DNA of 64,000 nt from Corynebacterium lactis RW2-5 (GCF_001274895.1 NZ_CP006841.1:2046001-2110000), one strand, 5' to 3'. Shown: positions 31,475 through 39,142, counted from the first letter of the stretch. The notes: generated from the sequence alone by a model not told the origin. Program-made: numbers and translations.

Positions 31475-31684
31475 CTAGACAGCCACCAGGGTTTCTACAC
31501 GGTCAGATGCAGCAGGCTCGGCGCCGCGTACAGTACGCTTAGTAGCACGCATGATACGGACGGTAATCCGAACAGTCACAGTTGGTGTACAGGTCATCGG
31601 AGCGGATCCCATAGAGAGAAATCCGTCATAGTTGGCGGGGATCAAGCCTCGGTCTTGAGCAGAATTAACTGCAGTAGCGAGCAT
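31475..31684 (-). CDS. Candidate linaridin-type RiPP precursor peptide
   Basis: A 69-residue peptide from ATG 31684, with GGAAGG about ten bases upstream. The N-terminal part (MLATAVNSAQDRGLIPANYD) is leader-like. After GFLSMGSAP comes a Thr-rich section, MTCTPTVTVRITVRIMRATK, then RTVRGAEPAASDRVETLVAV. The TPTVTV pattern and a run of Thr between hydrophobic residues resemble linaridin cores, where Thr is dehydrated to dehydrobutyrine. There is a single Cys (TCT), so no lanthionine network is implied. It is directly upstream of HTTM, hydrolase, LinL-like and ABC genes. The cleavage site (possibly after SAP) is inferred. Confidence 0.65.
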   Translation of the reverse strand: MLATAVNSAQDRGLIPANYDGFLSMGSAPMTCTPTVTVRITVRIMRATKRTVRGAEPAASDRVETLVAV

Positions 31685-32005
31685 ACTGACTACCTTCCAT
31701 TCTTAGGGGGCGTGTGATTTGAGAGCACTTCTTTACATAAAATGCCCGTAGTGAACTATCCCACTTCTGTGGGTGCTAGAACCATATCACGGTTCGAATA
31801 CGGTCGCAGGACTATATCCACATTTTCTCATCACGTAGAGTTGCGAACTCCCTTTTGCTGGTACTTATGCGCAGCTATGGGATATACTCCCCCTCATTCC
31901 GATCCGTGTTCTCAAGTTAGTGGGAAGAAAAGGGGTGTTCACCTGCATATTTATCTAGACCCGCATGGCAGAAATTTTCAATCATCCGATATTCGCAAGC
32001 CTGGA
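31685..32005. promoter_or_regulatory. Precursor leader and promoter region
   Basis: A 321-bp gap between the desaturase-like gene and the precursor, both on the minus strand. It is AT-rich, has a CCCAC-TTCT-GTGGG hairpin at about 31760 and a TTTATGTAAAG stretch at about 31735 that could serve as a -10 region on the minus strand. No open frame with a ribosome site is seen. A separate promoter here would allow high expression of the peptide. Confidence 0.4.
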
Positions 32006-33427
32006 CTACCTTATCTGCATAAGAGCCTCTTCGGCAGCCCACCATCCAGGCATGCCATGCACCCCTGCCCCCGGTGGGGTTGCAGCAGATGCCAAATAAA
32101 GTCCTTTTCCCAAGCGGTGTGGATGCACAGAGAATGTCGGACGAGCTAGTGATTGCATACCTCCCATAGCACCACCAGCAATGTCACCGCCAATGAGATT
32201 TGGATTCCACCTTTCTAACGCTGCGGGGCTCGTGTCATGGGTCTCCAGAATTACATCCCTGAATCCAGGGGCAAAGCGTTCGATTTGACGAATGATTTTG
32301 TTGCGGACCTCGCCAGGGAACCTCTCGATGTATGCATGGGGAACATGAGCGTATGTCCACAGTGTCATTCCCCGTGAAGGATCGGCGACATATTGCTGAC
32401 AAACCATAACGAATGGTTTCTCCGGCATTCTTCCTCTCGCAGCTTCTTCTTCAGCACGAGAAATTTCTTCTACGGTACCTCCGACATGGACGGTGCCAGC
32501 TTTTGCCACTCGAGGATCACTCCACGGGATAGGTTCACTTAGCTTAAAGTCTACTTTGTAAGTGGCAATTCCATATTTCCAGCGCTTCAAACCCAACTTC
32601 TTCTTATGAGGGAGGTTAACGCCTTGCATTTCAAGTACTTGCCTCGGGGTTAAATTTAATATAGTGGCATCGGCGCGGGGAATATCACGCAAATCAGTGA
32701 TTTCACAGTTGGTATGAATACGTCCTTCATGGGAAAGGATAACAGCGACCAAGGCGTCAACGATTTTTTGAGACCCCCCTTCTGCGACAGGCCAACCCCG
32801 AGTCATACCAAGGGATCCAAAAACTATTCCGAATGCACCGGTGAACGTCCTTCTAGGAGAATCAATGGCGTGAACTGCACTGCCGGCTAGGAGAGCACGT
32901 GCCTTTGCGGTAGAAAAATAAACCTTGCCAAGCAAACTCGCAGACAAAAGTGCAGGCGGCCCAAATTGCGCCATACGTACAGGGTGCGGTGGCCAGCCTA
33001 GAACTGGTCTCAACAAATTAGCTAAGTGTTCATTGATATGGTCAACAAAGGGAGAATGTAACCGAACCCAAGCTGGGGCATCAGCGCCTAGTAGTTCGGC
33101 AGTTTCAGCAAGCGAATTGGTGAGTAATCCAGATTCTCCATCTTCGAAGGGATGAGCCATTTCATAGGGAGCGTTGTGCCATCGTAATCCATACTCTTCA
33201 AGTCGAAGCGCTTGGAAAGCTGGACTTACAACACCAAACGGGTGGCTGGCAGCACCCATATCAACAACAGTATCTGTAAATATTCCTGAACTTGATGTCG
33301 CCGCTCCCCCAGGTTTTTCTGCGCGCTCATAAACCTCAACGTCCCACCCCTCAAGTGCCAGTCTTGCAGCAGCAGTGAGCCCATTTGGGCCAGCTCCAAC
33401 AACAACAGCTTTAGGCTGGTAAAACAT
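32006..33427 (-). CDS. Phytoene-desaturase-like FAD oxidoreductase (LinE-like)
   Basis: A 473-residue flavoprotein of the CrtI/amine-oxidase superfamily. The dinucleotide motif AVVVGAGPNGLTAAARLALE at the N terminus is followed by VEVYERAEKPGGAATSSS; the FAD-closing C terminus reads LYLASAATPPGAGVHGMPGW. The latter is characteristic of CrtI-like proteins of bacterial secondary metabolism rather than carotenoid enzymes, and no other carotenoid gene is nearby. Such oxidoreductases are known in some linaridin clusters. It is the first intact gene of the cluster, 321 bp upstream of the precursor. Confidence 0.7.
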   Translation of the reverse strand: MFYQPKAVVVGAGPNGLTAAARLALEGWDVEVYERAEKPGGAATSSSGIFTDTVVDMGAASHPFGVVSPAFQALRLEEYGLRWHNAPYEMAHPFEDGESGLLTNSLAETAELLGADAPAWVRLHSPFVDHINEHLANLLRPVLGWPPHPVRMAQFGPPALLSASLLGKVYFSTAKARALLAGSAVHAIDSPRRTFTGAFGIVFGSLGMTRGWPVAEGGSQKIVDALVAVILSHEGRIHTNCEITDLRDIPRADATILNLTPRQVLEMQGVNLPHKKKLGLKRWKYGIATYKVDFKLSEPIPWSDPRVAKAGTVHVGGTVEEISRAEEEAARGRMPEKPFVMVCQQYVADPSRGMTLWTYAHVPHAYIERFPGEVRNKIIRQIERFAPGFRDVILETHDTSPAALERWNPNLIGGDIAGGAMGGMQSLARPTFSVHPHRLGKGLYLASAATPPGAGVHGMPGWWAAEEALMQIR

Positions 33428-33556
33428 TGGCTTTTCTCAATTCTGCACCATAATCAGCGCGTTCACAGAGGTTCACTTCGAGGGGCTTTAGCTTCTCTAA
33501 TAACTTTACCGAGGATGAAGGCCGGTATTTACCATAGAGACACGTTTTACGCTGCA

Positions 33557-33751
33557 TTAAAAGAGGTAGATGTCGCGGTCGTTGACGTCGAAGCAGTTGA
33601 GCAGGTCTCCCCAGAGCTGTTGGTCGTGACTTGACTCGGTCGCAGGCCGGTTTTCCGCCTTCCACTGCTTAATGTGGTCAAGCCACCGGAGTTTGAACTC
33701 GGTGAGGTTGTGGCGAATGGTAGCGCGGTCAAAAACAGTCGTAGGGGCCAT
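33557..33751 (-). pseudogene. 5' fragment of a type IIG-like DNA methyltransferase/restriction gene
   Basis: From ATG 33751 the frame reads MAPTTVFDRATIRHNLTEFK..., then ESSHDQQLWGDLLNCFDVND and ends RDIYLF before a stop. This is the conserved N terminus of large class I SAM-dependent DNA methyltransferases ('...FWSDLLxCFxVxxRDxxLF...'). Only about 65 of about 900 residues remain, so it is a relic at the edge of the RiPP cargo. Confidence 0.6.
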
Positions 33752-33934
33752 AACCATCAAGCATATAAGCCCACACACTAGCCGCCCGCCAAGCAAGAGC
33801 TTTAAGCCACTTTCCTACTCGGGACGGCTGTATATCGCCTACGGCATACACACTCTTATTCTCAGAAAAATGCAGCACACAGGCTGTGCACACCCTCCCG
33901 ATAGGATAAGCCCCAGCCCCAGAAAGGAGAAGTA

Positions 33935-34063
33935 ATGTATGTAATCATTGTCCTGGCTGCACTGGTGTGCGCCGCCGTCCTGGCCGTCCAGACCATCCGC
34001 CGCGAACAGCCACAAGAACGTATGCGCGTCGCCGTGATTGGAGGCGGAACTGGCCCGGGCTGA
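33935..34063 (+). CDS. Short membrane peptide ending at the IS insertion
   Basis: A 42-residue frame from ATG 33935 with GGAGAAGT upstream: MYVIIVLAALVCAAVLAVQT, one hydrophobic helix, then a basic segment and VIGGGTGPG. Its TGA overlaps the first bases of the IS3-family element (34061), so the original protein may have been longer and truncated by the IS. Confidence 0.35.
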   Translation: MYVIIVLAALVCAAVLAVQTIRREQPQERMRVAVIGGGTGPG

Positions 34064-34133
34064 AAAAACTAGACCATCTGGCTTGAGAGTGTCTTCCGTG
34101 ACAGCCCCGGTTGGGGCAGGAAGACTGGAGAGC

Positions 34134-34415
34134 ATGAAGAAGTTCTCGAAGCACACACCCGAACAAATCGTGGTGAAGCTCGACAAGGCCAGGTCCTTGA
34201 AGGAATCTGGCAGCACCGTGGCAGAGGTTTGCCGTGAGCTTGGCATCAGTGAGGCAACGTATCACCGGTGGCAGAGACAGTACGGCGACATGACTCGCAG
34301 TGAAGCACGGCGGTTCAAGGAGCTGCAGGAAGAAAACGAGAAGCTCAAGCGGTTGCTTGGGGAGGCTGAACTCGAAAAGTCGCTGCTTAGGGAGTTAGCA
34401 GAGGGAAAATTCTGA
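34134..34415 (+). CDS. IS3-family transposase OrfA
   Basis: A 93-residue DNA-binding protein, MKKFSKHTPEQIVVKLDKAR, an HTH near residues 30-50 and the coiled-coil LQEENEKLKRLLGEAELEKS. It ends TGA 34413-34415 within the frameshift window that joins it to OrfB. Confidence 0.9.
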   Translation: MKKFSKHTPEQIVVKLDKARSLKESGSTVAEVCRELGISEATYHRWQRQYGDMTRSEARRFKELQEENEKLKRLLGEAELEKSLLRELAEGKF

Positions 34416-35290
34416 CCCCGGAACGCAAGTACAAAGCGATTGACCATGCCCTATCGTTGGGGTACTCAGTGCGCTTGGCATGCCGCGTTGTCGGGGTTTC
34501 CCGCGGGGCGTACTACAACGCCCGACGCCACACAACCGGGCCTTCTGCCACCGACAAGCACGCCTCGTTGCGCAGCTGGTTGGTGACCTTCGCTGCATCC
34601 CATCGTCGCTGGGGCTACCGCCGCGCGTGGGTTAAGGCTCGTGAGGCCGGGTTTGACTGCGGCCGCGATGTCGTGCGCCGCATATGGCGCCAGGAGGGTC
34701 TGCGGGTGTTTCCACGCAAGGCTCCCAAGCGGCGGTGTCTGCCCCTATCCACCCCTCGGGTTGAGCCAGCTGCGTGTCCCGGTGATGTGTGGGCATTGGA
34801 CTTCCAGTTCGACACTGACTACCACGGTAAGACGTTTAAGATCTGCAACGTCATCGATGAGTTCACACGTGAGCACGTGGGATTCGAGGTCGGGCGGTCT
34901 ATTACCGCCGTGTCAGTCATTGAACTGTTGAGCAATCTTGCTGCCTCCAGAGGTGGCCGTCCGCGAGTGTTGCGCATGGATAACGGCCCTGAGTTCATCA
35001 GCCACGAGCTGAACAAGTGGGCGGCCAAGGAGGGTACTGTTGAGGCGTTCATACCACCAAGACGGCCATGGCACAACGGATTCGTGGAGTCGTTTCACAA
35101 CCGCCTCCGCGATGAGCTACTCGAAGACGAGATGTTCGACGACCCGGCCCACGCCAGCCACTGCCTCAGGTTGTGGTCGAAGCGCTACAATACGTGTCAT
35201 CCGCACTCAAGCTTGGGCTTTGTCCCGCCAGCGCAGTACGCCAAACAATGGCACCTAACCCAGGGAGGCCCTCAAGCCGCCCGGTCCTAG
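34406..35290 (+). CDS. IS3-family transposase OrfB (DDE integrase domain)
   Basis: The OrfB frame is entered by -1 frameshifting at GGGAAAA; the first independent start is TTG 34457 (LGYSVRLACRVVGVSRGAYY). An HTH_21-like segment (SHRRWGYRRAWVKAREAG) is followed by the rve catalytic core with the intact DDE triad given in the element entry. About 277 residues from TTG. All catalytic residues are present, so this copy could be active. Confidence 0.9.
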   Translation, partial: KILTPERKYKAIDHALSLGYSVRLACRVVGVSRGAYYNARRHTTGPSATDKHASLRSWLVTFAASHRRWGYRRAWVKAREAGFDCGRDVVRRIWRQEGLRVFPRKAPKRRCLPLSTPRVEPAACPGDVWALDFQFDTDYHGKTFKICNVIDEFTREHVGFEVGRSITAVSVIELLSNLAASRGGRPRVLRMDNGPEFISHELNKWAAKEGTVEAFIPPRRPWHNGFVESFHNRLRDELLEDEMFDDPAHASHCLRLWSKRYNTCHPHSSLGFVPPAQYAKQWHLTQGGPQAARS

Positions 35291-35301
35291 ATTTCAGCCC
35301 G

Positions 35302-35706
35302 CTCCAGACTGAAGTTCCCTACTCAGTTTGGACCGTCGCAACGAATGGTAGTCCAGTTCCGGTATCCATTGTGCGATCGTGGGGTCATGATTTCCCCTGT
35401 ACTAGGTATCTAAATGTGGCAACAGGAGACGAAATCTTTCTATGCGCTTCAATGAAGAAAATCGCAGGAAAGCTCTACAATCCGGCACTTGCTCACTTCA
35501 TTGTGCTGAAGCGGTTCGGAGCTACGGGAGATATTGTTGATTTAACTCAAGTCATTGAATCAACAGGTGAGTTTCCTCTCCGCGAGGCACAGAATCCAAA
35601 CACTGAATACGCGGAAAAGATCGCCAGTATGAAGCGTGTGGAGGAATTAATTGGAAAGCCTGTGACAGATTCTGATTTCAACCGGGGCGAGGATAGCTGC
35701 ACCTAA
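35302..35706 (+). pseudogene. 3' part of a gene interrupted by the IS
   Basis: After the IS a frame stays open to TAA 35706: PYSVWTVATNGSPVPVSIVR, CTRYLNVATGDEIFLCASMK, then an acidic helical C terminus (YAEKIASMKRVEELIGKPVT). It has no start of its own. I do not recognise the family. The convergent HNH gene ends four bases later. Confidence 0.5.
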
Positions 35707-35709
35707 CAC

Positions 35710-36203
35710 CTAAAACAATCGTGGCTGTTCTAACGGGTTAACAGGCCTACGCGCGGCACGAGCGTAGGCCTGTTCATTCCACCCCCCCCTGCCAACGCCG
35801 CACGAACATCACGCGAGCGCTGCACCCGAGACCGATTCTGAGTGTCCAACCCTGGGCGCTGGCCACGTGCTCGACCGGTCAGCGAAGCGTATCGCGCATT
35901 TGCCTCCCGCGTCGACGCGATTACATGGCGCGAGTCAATACGGACACACAACGGTTCATTGCAACGATGGTCTGCTACGACCTCAGAATCTGAAATATCT
36001 GTGCCAGACAGCATCAGCGCGAAACGATGCGCTGACACCGAATACTGCCGACCATCAACACGAAAATTAATCCGACCATAGCCATCAGGCGAAGAAATCG
36101 CTCCCGTGAAAATCCAACATCCATCAGGAGACGGACTTTTCACCACCTTTCTCCAAAACGACTCAACGACACGATTAGGAATTGTTGCTGGCAGCCGAGT
36201 CAT
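35710..36203 (-). pseudogene. HNH-type nuclease-like protein, element B (frameshifted)
   Basis: A paralogue of 16584-17111. From ATG 36203 it carries CWIFTGAISSPDGYGRINF and the HNH core ADHRCNEPLCVRI...HVIAST. In the GGGGGGGG run at about 35790 the frame departs: continuing in the first frame gives MNRPTLVPRVGLLTR, while one base shift restores WNEQAYARAARRPVNPLEQ, matching the A copy, to TAG 35710. The nuclease core is upstream of the shift, so activity may survive with a changed C terminus. Confidence 0.65.
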
Positions 36204-36579
36204 TGGCATCCGGCTCCGCGCCTGCAACCCCATCAGAGTTGGACTCCTCTACCTCAGTATCGTCGTCTGCCTCATCATCGCTGTCCGGTTTCTGCTCAGT
36301 TTCCGCTTTGCGGGCGTGCGGTGAACCAACGAGATCAAGCGCCTCATTAATCCGGCGCATGGGAACAGTGAAGTCCTTCGCCAGCTTTCCCTTTTTCTCT
36401 CCCTCGCCCAGCAACTTATCAAGCGCCAGCCCAAATGACTCAAGCGCGTCGTCCAACGCTTCTAACGCGATGAATGCGTCAGTACGCGCTGACCGCATAC
36501 GGGCAAGACGGTCGGCTTCTTCCTTTTGAAGCTCGCGCGCACGACGGCGGGCTTGTGCTCTTCTGTCTTTAGTCACCAT
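36175..36579 (-). CDS. Charged coiled-coil accessory protein (element B)
   Basis: A 134-residue paralogue of 17083-17487: MVTKDRRAQARRRARELQKE, ARTDAFIALEALDDALESFG, a KGKLAKDFTVPMRRINEALD segment and a long Asp/Glu-rich tail. It overlaps the HNH gene by 29 bp as in element A. The N-terminal half is the most conserved part between copies and may contact DNA. It is preceded by a variant of the shared regulatory motif. Confidence 0.6.
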   Translation of the reverse strand: MVTKDRRAQARRRARELQKEEADRLARMRSARTDAFIALEALDDALESFGLALDKLLGEGEKKGKLAKDFTVPMRRINEALDLVGSPHARKAETEQKPDSDDEADDDTEVEESNSDGVAGAEPDANDSAASNNS

Positions 36580-36606
36580 GCCCAAAGAAAAACACCGCGC
36601 AGAAAC

Positions 36607-36622
36607 AAAGTTAAGACGCTAC
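36607..36622 (-). promoter_or_regulatory. Variant of the shared GTAGGTCTTAACTTTT element, coiled-coil gene B
   Basis: On the minus strand GTAGCGTCTTAACTTT, about 28 bp before ATG 36579. It differs from the other three copies by an extra C after GTAG. Confidence 0.55.
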
Positions 36623-36647
36623 CCCCCACAACAAGCGCTAACACTCA

Positions 36648-37001
36648 CTAATTTCCATCTGGACGGTGTATATCAACGGAGGATGTGGCCAGTCCTATGC
36701 TGTTTCTGAACTGCTCAGGTTCAGCATAAACCGGTAGAAGACAAGCGTCGAAAAACTTCGCTCCATCAAGTACCGCGCCCCGAAAATCAACCTCGCTAAG
36801 GAATGCGCCTTCAAAGTCTGCATCAATTAGGTTCGCATTCCTCATGTTAGACCACGCCAGCATTGCTCCTCGGAAGGAGCATCCCTGGCACTGGGAGCCT
36901 TCAAAATCAGCGGCGGATAAATCATAGTTTGAGAAATCTTTACCCCTCAGGTCTTTTCCTCGTAATTCTCGACGAGAGGATTCTGACATTTCTCTGTACA
37001 T
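36648..37001 (-). CDS. Pentapeptide-repeat protein
   Basis: A 117-residue protein with A(D/N)LxX-type repeats from about residue 14 to 85: KDLRGKDFSNYDLSAADFEG, then MRNANLIDADFEGAFLSEVD and FRGAVLDGAKFFDA. Such repeats fold into a right-handed beta helix; some protect gyrase from quinolones or toxins, but this one is short (about 13 repeats) and no target can be inferred. It lies in the segment that is specific to element B, 7 bp downstream of the secreted-protein gene, and is probably co-transcribed with it. Confidence 0.75.
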   Translation of the reverse strand: MYREMSESSRRELRGKDLRGKDFSNYDLSAADFEGSQCQGCSFRGAMLAWSNMRNANLIDADFEGAFLSEVDFRGAVLDGAKFFDACLLPVYAEPEQFRNSIGLATSSVDIHRPDGN

Positions 37002-37008
37002 CGAGCAC

Positions 37009-37575
37009 CTACTTCAGCTGAGGAGAATTGACTACCCAGTCAGGACAGCGTCCCTGTACCCATGGGCAGTATGTTGTTACAACACCATATGGTCGCCCAT
37101 CGGTGACCTTGTTGAATCCAACTACTGCCAGAACATCCCGAGTCTCCAGTTTGCGGCATTTCCTGGTCGGCCCCCATCCCTCACATCGAATATGATCCAT
37201 CGGCAATCGGTATTCGACTCTATCTCCGCCGTTAAAGGTTTCAATCTTGGGAGCATACTGGGTAACTACTCGCGGTGCATTAGCACTAAGCCCGTGTTTT
37301 GACTGAATCTTTGACCGAGCACGTTCACGCATCACTACTCGTCGGCCATTCTTGTCGTCCCACTCTCCGACAATCCGATAGCCGTCTCCCCCGCCTGACA
37401 TAAAGGCTGTTCTAGCACCACGTAGAAGTAATTCCGAACTTAACGAATCTTCTGAGACCGGCAGTCCTTCAATGCTTCCAAAATCCGTTACCTCCGAAGA
37501 TGCCTCAGCGATCGGAGCATGAACCATCATTGCGCCGAATGCGACCAAAGCAATGATGCCTAGTCTTTTCCTCAT
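37009..37575 (-). CDS. Secreted protein, unknown
   Basis: A 188-residue protein with a Sec signal peptide (MRKRLGIIALVAFGAMMVHA, likely cleavage after AEASS). The mature region contains RIVGEWDDKNGRRVVMRERA, a Cys-containing loop CEGWGPTRKCRK and a C-terminal YCPWVQGRCPDW; four cysteines could make two disulfides. I recognise a general similarity to small secreted corynebacterial proteins but no named family. It is the first gene of the B-specific cassette. Confidence 0.6.
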   Translation of the reverse strand: MRKRLGIIALVAFGAMMVHAPIAEASSEVTDFGSIEGLPVSEDSLSSELLLRGARTAFMSGGGDGYRIVGEWDDKNGRRVVMRERARSKIQSKHGLSANAPRVVTQYAPKIETFNGGDRVEYRLPMDHIRCEGWGPTRKCRKLETRDVLAVVGFNKVTDGRPYGVVTTYCPWVQGRCPDWVVNSPQLK

Positions 37576-37678
37576 TTGAGCACTTTCTCTCGTGTACTAA
37601 CTTCGAAGATCTGTGCTTAAGCATATCCACCAAGTCACTATCAGTACATGCCTTACCGTTCTTGTGGTGTTTTTCACA

Positions 37679-37795
37679 TTGCTCCTAAAGAGCAACACAC
37701 CTCTGGCAGATATACATCTGCGACTTCTTGTGGGTGACCTGCGTGAACATAGGCGGGTGCCGAAACGCCCAAGGTCGTCATCGTTCGGAAGGCAA
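37679..37795. other. oriT-like region, copy B
   Basis: TTGCTC-CTAAA-GAGCAA (37679-37695) replaces the TCGACC-TAAA-GGTCGA hairpin of copy A; the rest, including GCAGAT-ATAC-ATCTGC, is identical. Identity with copy A begins at 37695, the last base of this hairpin. It precedes the relaxase remnant at 37841. Confidence 0.45.
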
Positions 37796-37797
37796 AA

Positions 37798-37813
37798 GTA
37801 GGTCTTAACTTTT
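37798..37813 (+). promoter_or_regulatory. Shared GTAGGTCTTAACTTTT element, relaxase B
   Basis: Identical to 18893-18908 and located 27 bp before the ATG at 37841. Confidence 0.6.
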
Positions 37814-37840
37814 CGCCGCATCATTCCTAACCTCTGGCCC

Positions 37841-38553
37841 ATGATGTCGATTCGAGTGGTCAATGCAGGCGATGGGTACGCCTATCTGCTGCGCAATGTG
37901 GCAACCTCCGACGTCGACACCTCCGTCGGAACTCGACTCGGTGACTACTACCAGGAAACCGGAACCCCACCCGGGCGGTGGTTCGGCCGAGGAATCGCCG
38001 GACTGCATTCAACGGTCGTCACTGACGGCTCTGTCGTGGACAAGGAGCACATGGCGGCCCTCTACGGTGAGGGGCTACACCCGGAGGCAGATGCGAAAAT
38101 CGCTGCCGGTGCCGCCATTGCTGATGTCCAGTTGGGCCGAGCGTATCCGATTTACAATGGCGGCGACGAGGTCCTGGCTGAGATCGCCAAGCGCGAAAAG
38201 CAGTTCCGCTATGAGCACGGTCGGCGCCCTGACACCGACGAGCGCAACACCATCGCCGTTGACGCCGCCAGGGCTCAGTACGCGGCAGCAACCGGATTTG
38301 ATCACGCGTCGCCACGGGAGATTTTGGCGTGGGTCAATGAGAAAAAGAACTCAGTGCGGCAGGCAACCGCTGGCTTTGACCTGACATTTTCCCCAGCAAA
38401 ATCCATCAGCGTGCTGTGGGCACTTGGCGATGAGGACACCCGGAAAACGATTGAATCGGTCCATGCCAAGTGCGTCAACGACACATTGGACTGGGTTGAT
38501 AAGACGGCTCTTCGCACTCGGTGTGAGCTAACCCGGGATGACGCTGACGTCTT
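37841..38553 (+). pseudogene. MobF relaxase, truncated, copy B
   Basis: Identical in sequence to the remnant at 18936-19648, including the break into the IS3 fragment after RTRCELTRDDADV. The N-terminal relaxase motifs are present; the metal-binding histidines and helicase domain are missing. Two identical broken copies show that the truncation predates the duplication or that the two ends were homogenised. Confidence 0.85.
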
Positions 38554-39066
38554 TTTTACAAGTTCCAGCTCCTTTTCCAAAACAGCCTTGTCAACAAGCA
38601 GTTGAGCCATTTGCTTTTTCAATTCTGCAGGATCATCGGCTAATGATTTCTCGAATGCTGCTCGGGTGGGCATGCGAGTGTGCTCTTTGCGTTCTCTTTT
38701 CGACATCAAACCCCATTTTCCCTCTTCACGGTGGCGTTGTGCCCAAGAATAGACACTCATCTTTGAGCGCAGCCCGCATTCCACAGCAATGTCAGCTGGC
38801 CTCCAACCAGCGTTGAAGAGCTCAACAGCACGAAGCTTGACCTCAAACGGGTAGCGGGTCAATGTATTTGACTGTTTGCGGGGGTCGACCAGGTTTGGCG
38901 GGTTCACGCAACCATTTGTACAGCGTCCATCGCCCTGGATAACCAAGTTCACGGACGGCCTTGGTCACCGATTGAGTGCGCTTGTAAACCTGCAGAGCTC
39001 TGCGTCGCTGCTCCTTGGTGTATGAGCGGTTCATGATGGAATCCTCCAAGATTCCGTCCGCATCCC
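38554..39066 (-). mobile_element. IS3-family fragment, orfA part, copy B (frameshifted)
   Basis: The same fragment as 19649-20160 with two differences: one substitution (TCTCTTTTCGAC versus TCTCTGTTCGAC) and one extra G in GCGGGGGTCG, which splits orfA into 39034-38843 and a downstream frame. orfB and the distal IS end are absent. Confidence 0.8.
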
Positions 39067-39112
39067 CTTTTGTCCTTTAACCCTCCCCCGTCGCGTTCCT
39101 CAGACGCAAGAA

Positions 39113-39142
39113 ACCCCCGATTCGCTTTCGCGAACCGAGGGT
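39113..39142 (-). terminator. Element-borne tRNA terminator, copy B (in use)
   Basis: The same stem-loop as 20207-20236, ending 9 bp from the 3' end of the intact tRNA-fMet. This is the terminator the tRNA now uses. Confidence 0.75.

Larger units (their letters stand above)
34061..35294 (+). mobile_element. IS3-family insertion sequence, intact
   Basis: The ends are TGAAAAAACTAGACC and its imperfect complement GGTCCTAGATTTCA, extended outward by GGGC/GCCC. OrfA (34134-34415, 93 residues) has the HTH TVAEVCRELGISEATYHRWQ and a leucine-zipper tail. OrfB (frame open from about 34406, stop 35290) is a DDE integrase: DVWALDFQFDT (D), LRMDNGPEFIS (D) and NGFVESFHNRLRDE (E). The overlap contains GGGAAAATTCTGA, suited to the usual -1 frameshift to make OrfAB. 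No target duplication is evident. It interrupts a gene whose 3' part is at 35302-35706. Confidence 0.9.

Noticed and set aside
26710-31684. Lanthipeptide or lasso peptide cluster
   Set aside because: No LanB/C/M/L, asparagine-synthetase-like or transglutaminase-like enzyme is present, and the precursor has only one Cys.
29129-33427. Carotenoid pathway on the basis of the CrtI-like protein
   Set aside because: No phytoene synthase or other isoprenoid gene is nearby; neighbours are RiPP-type genes.
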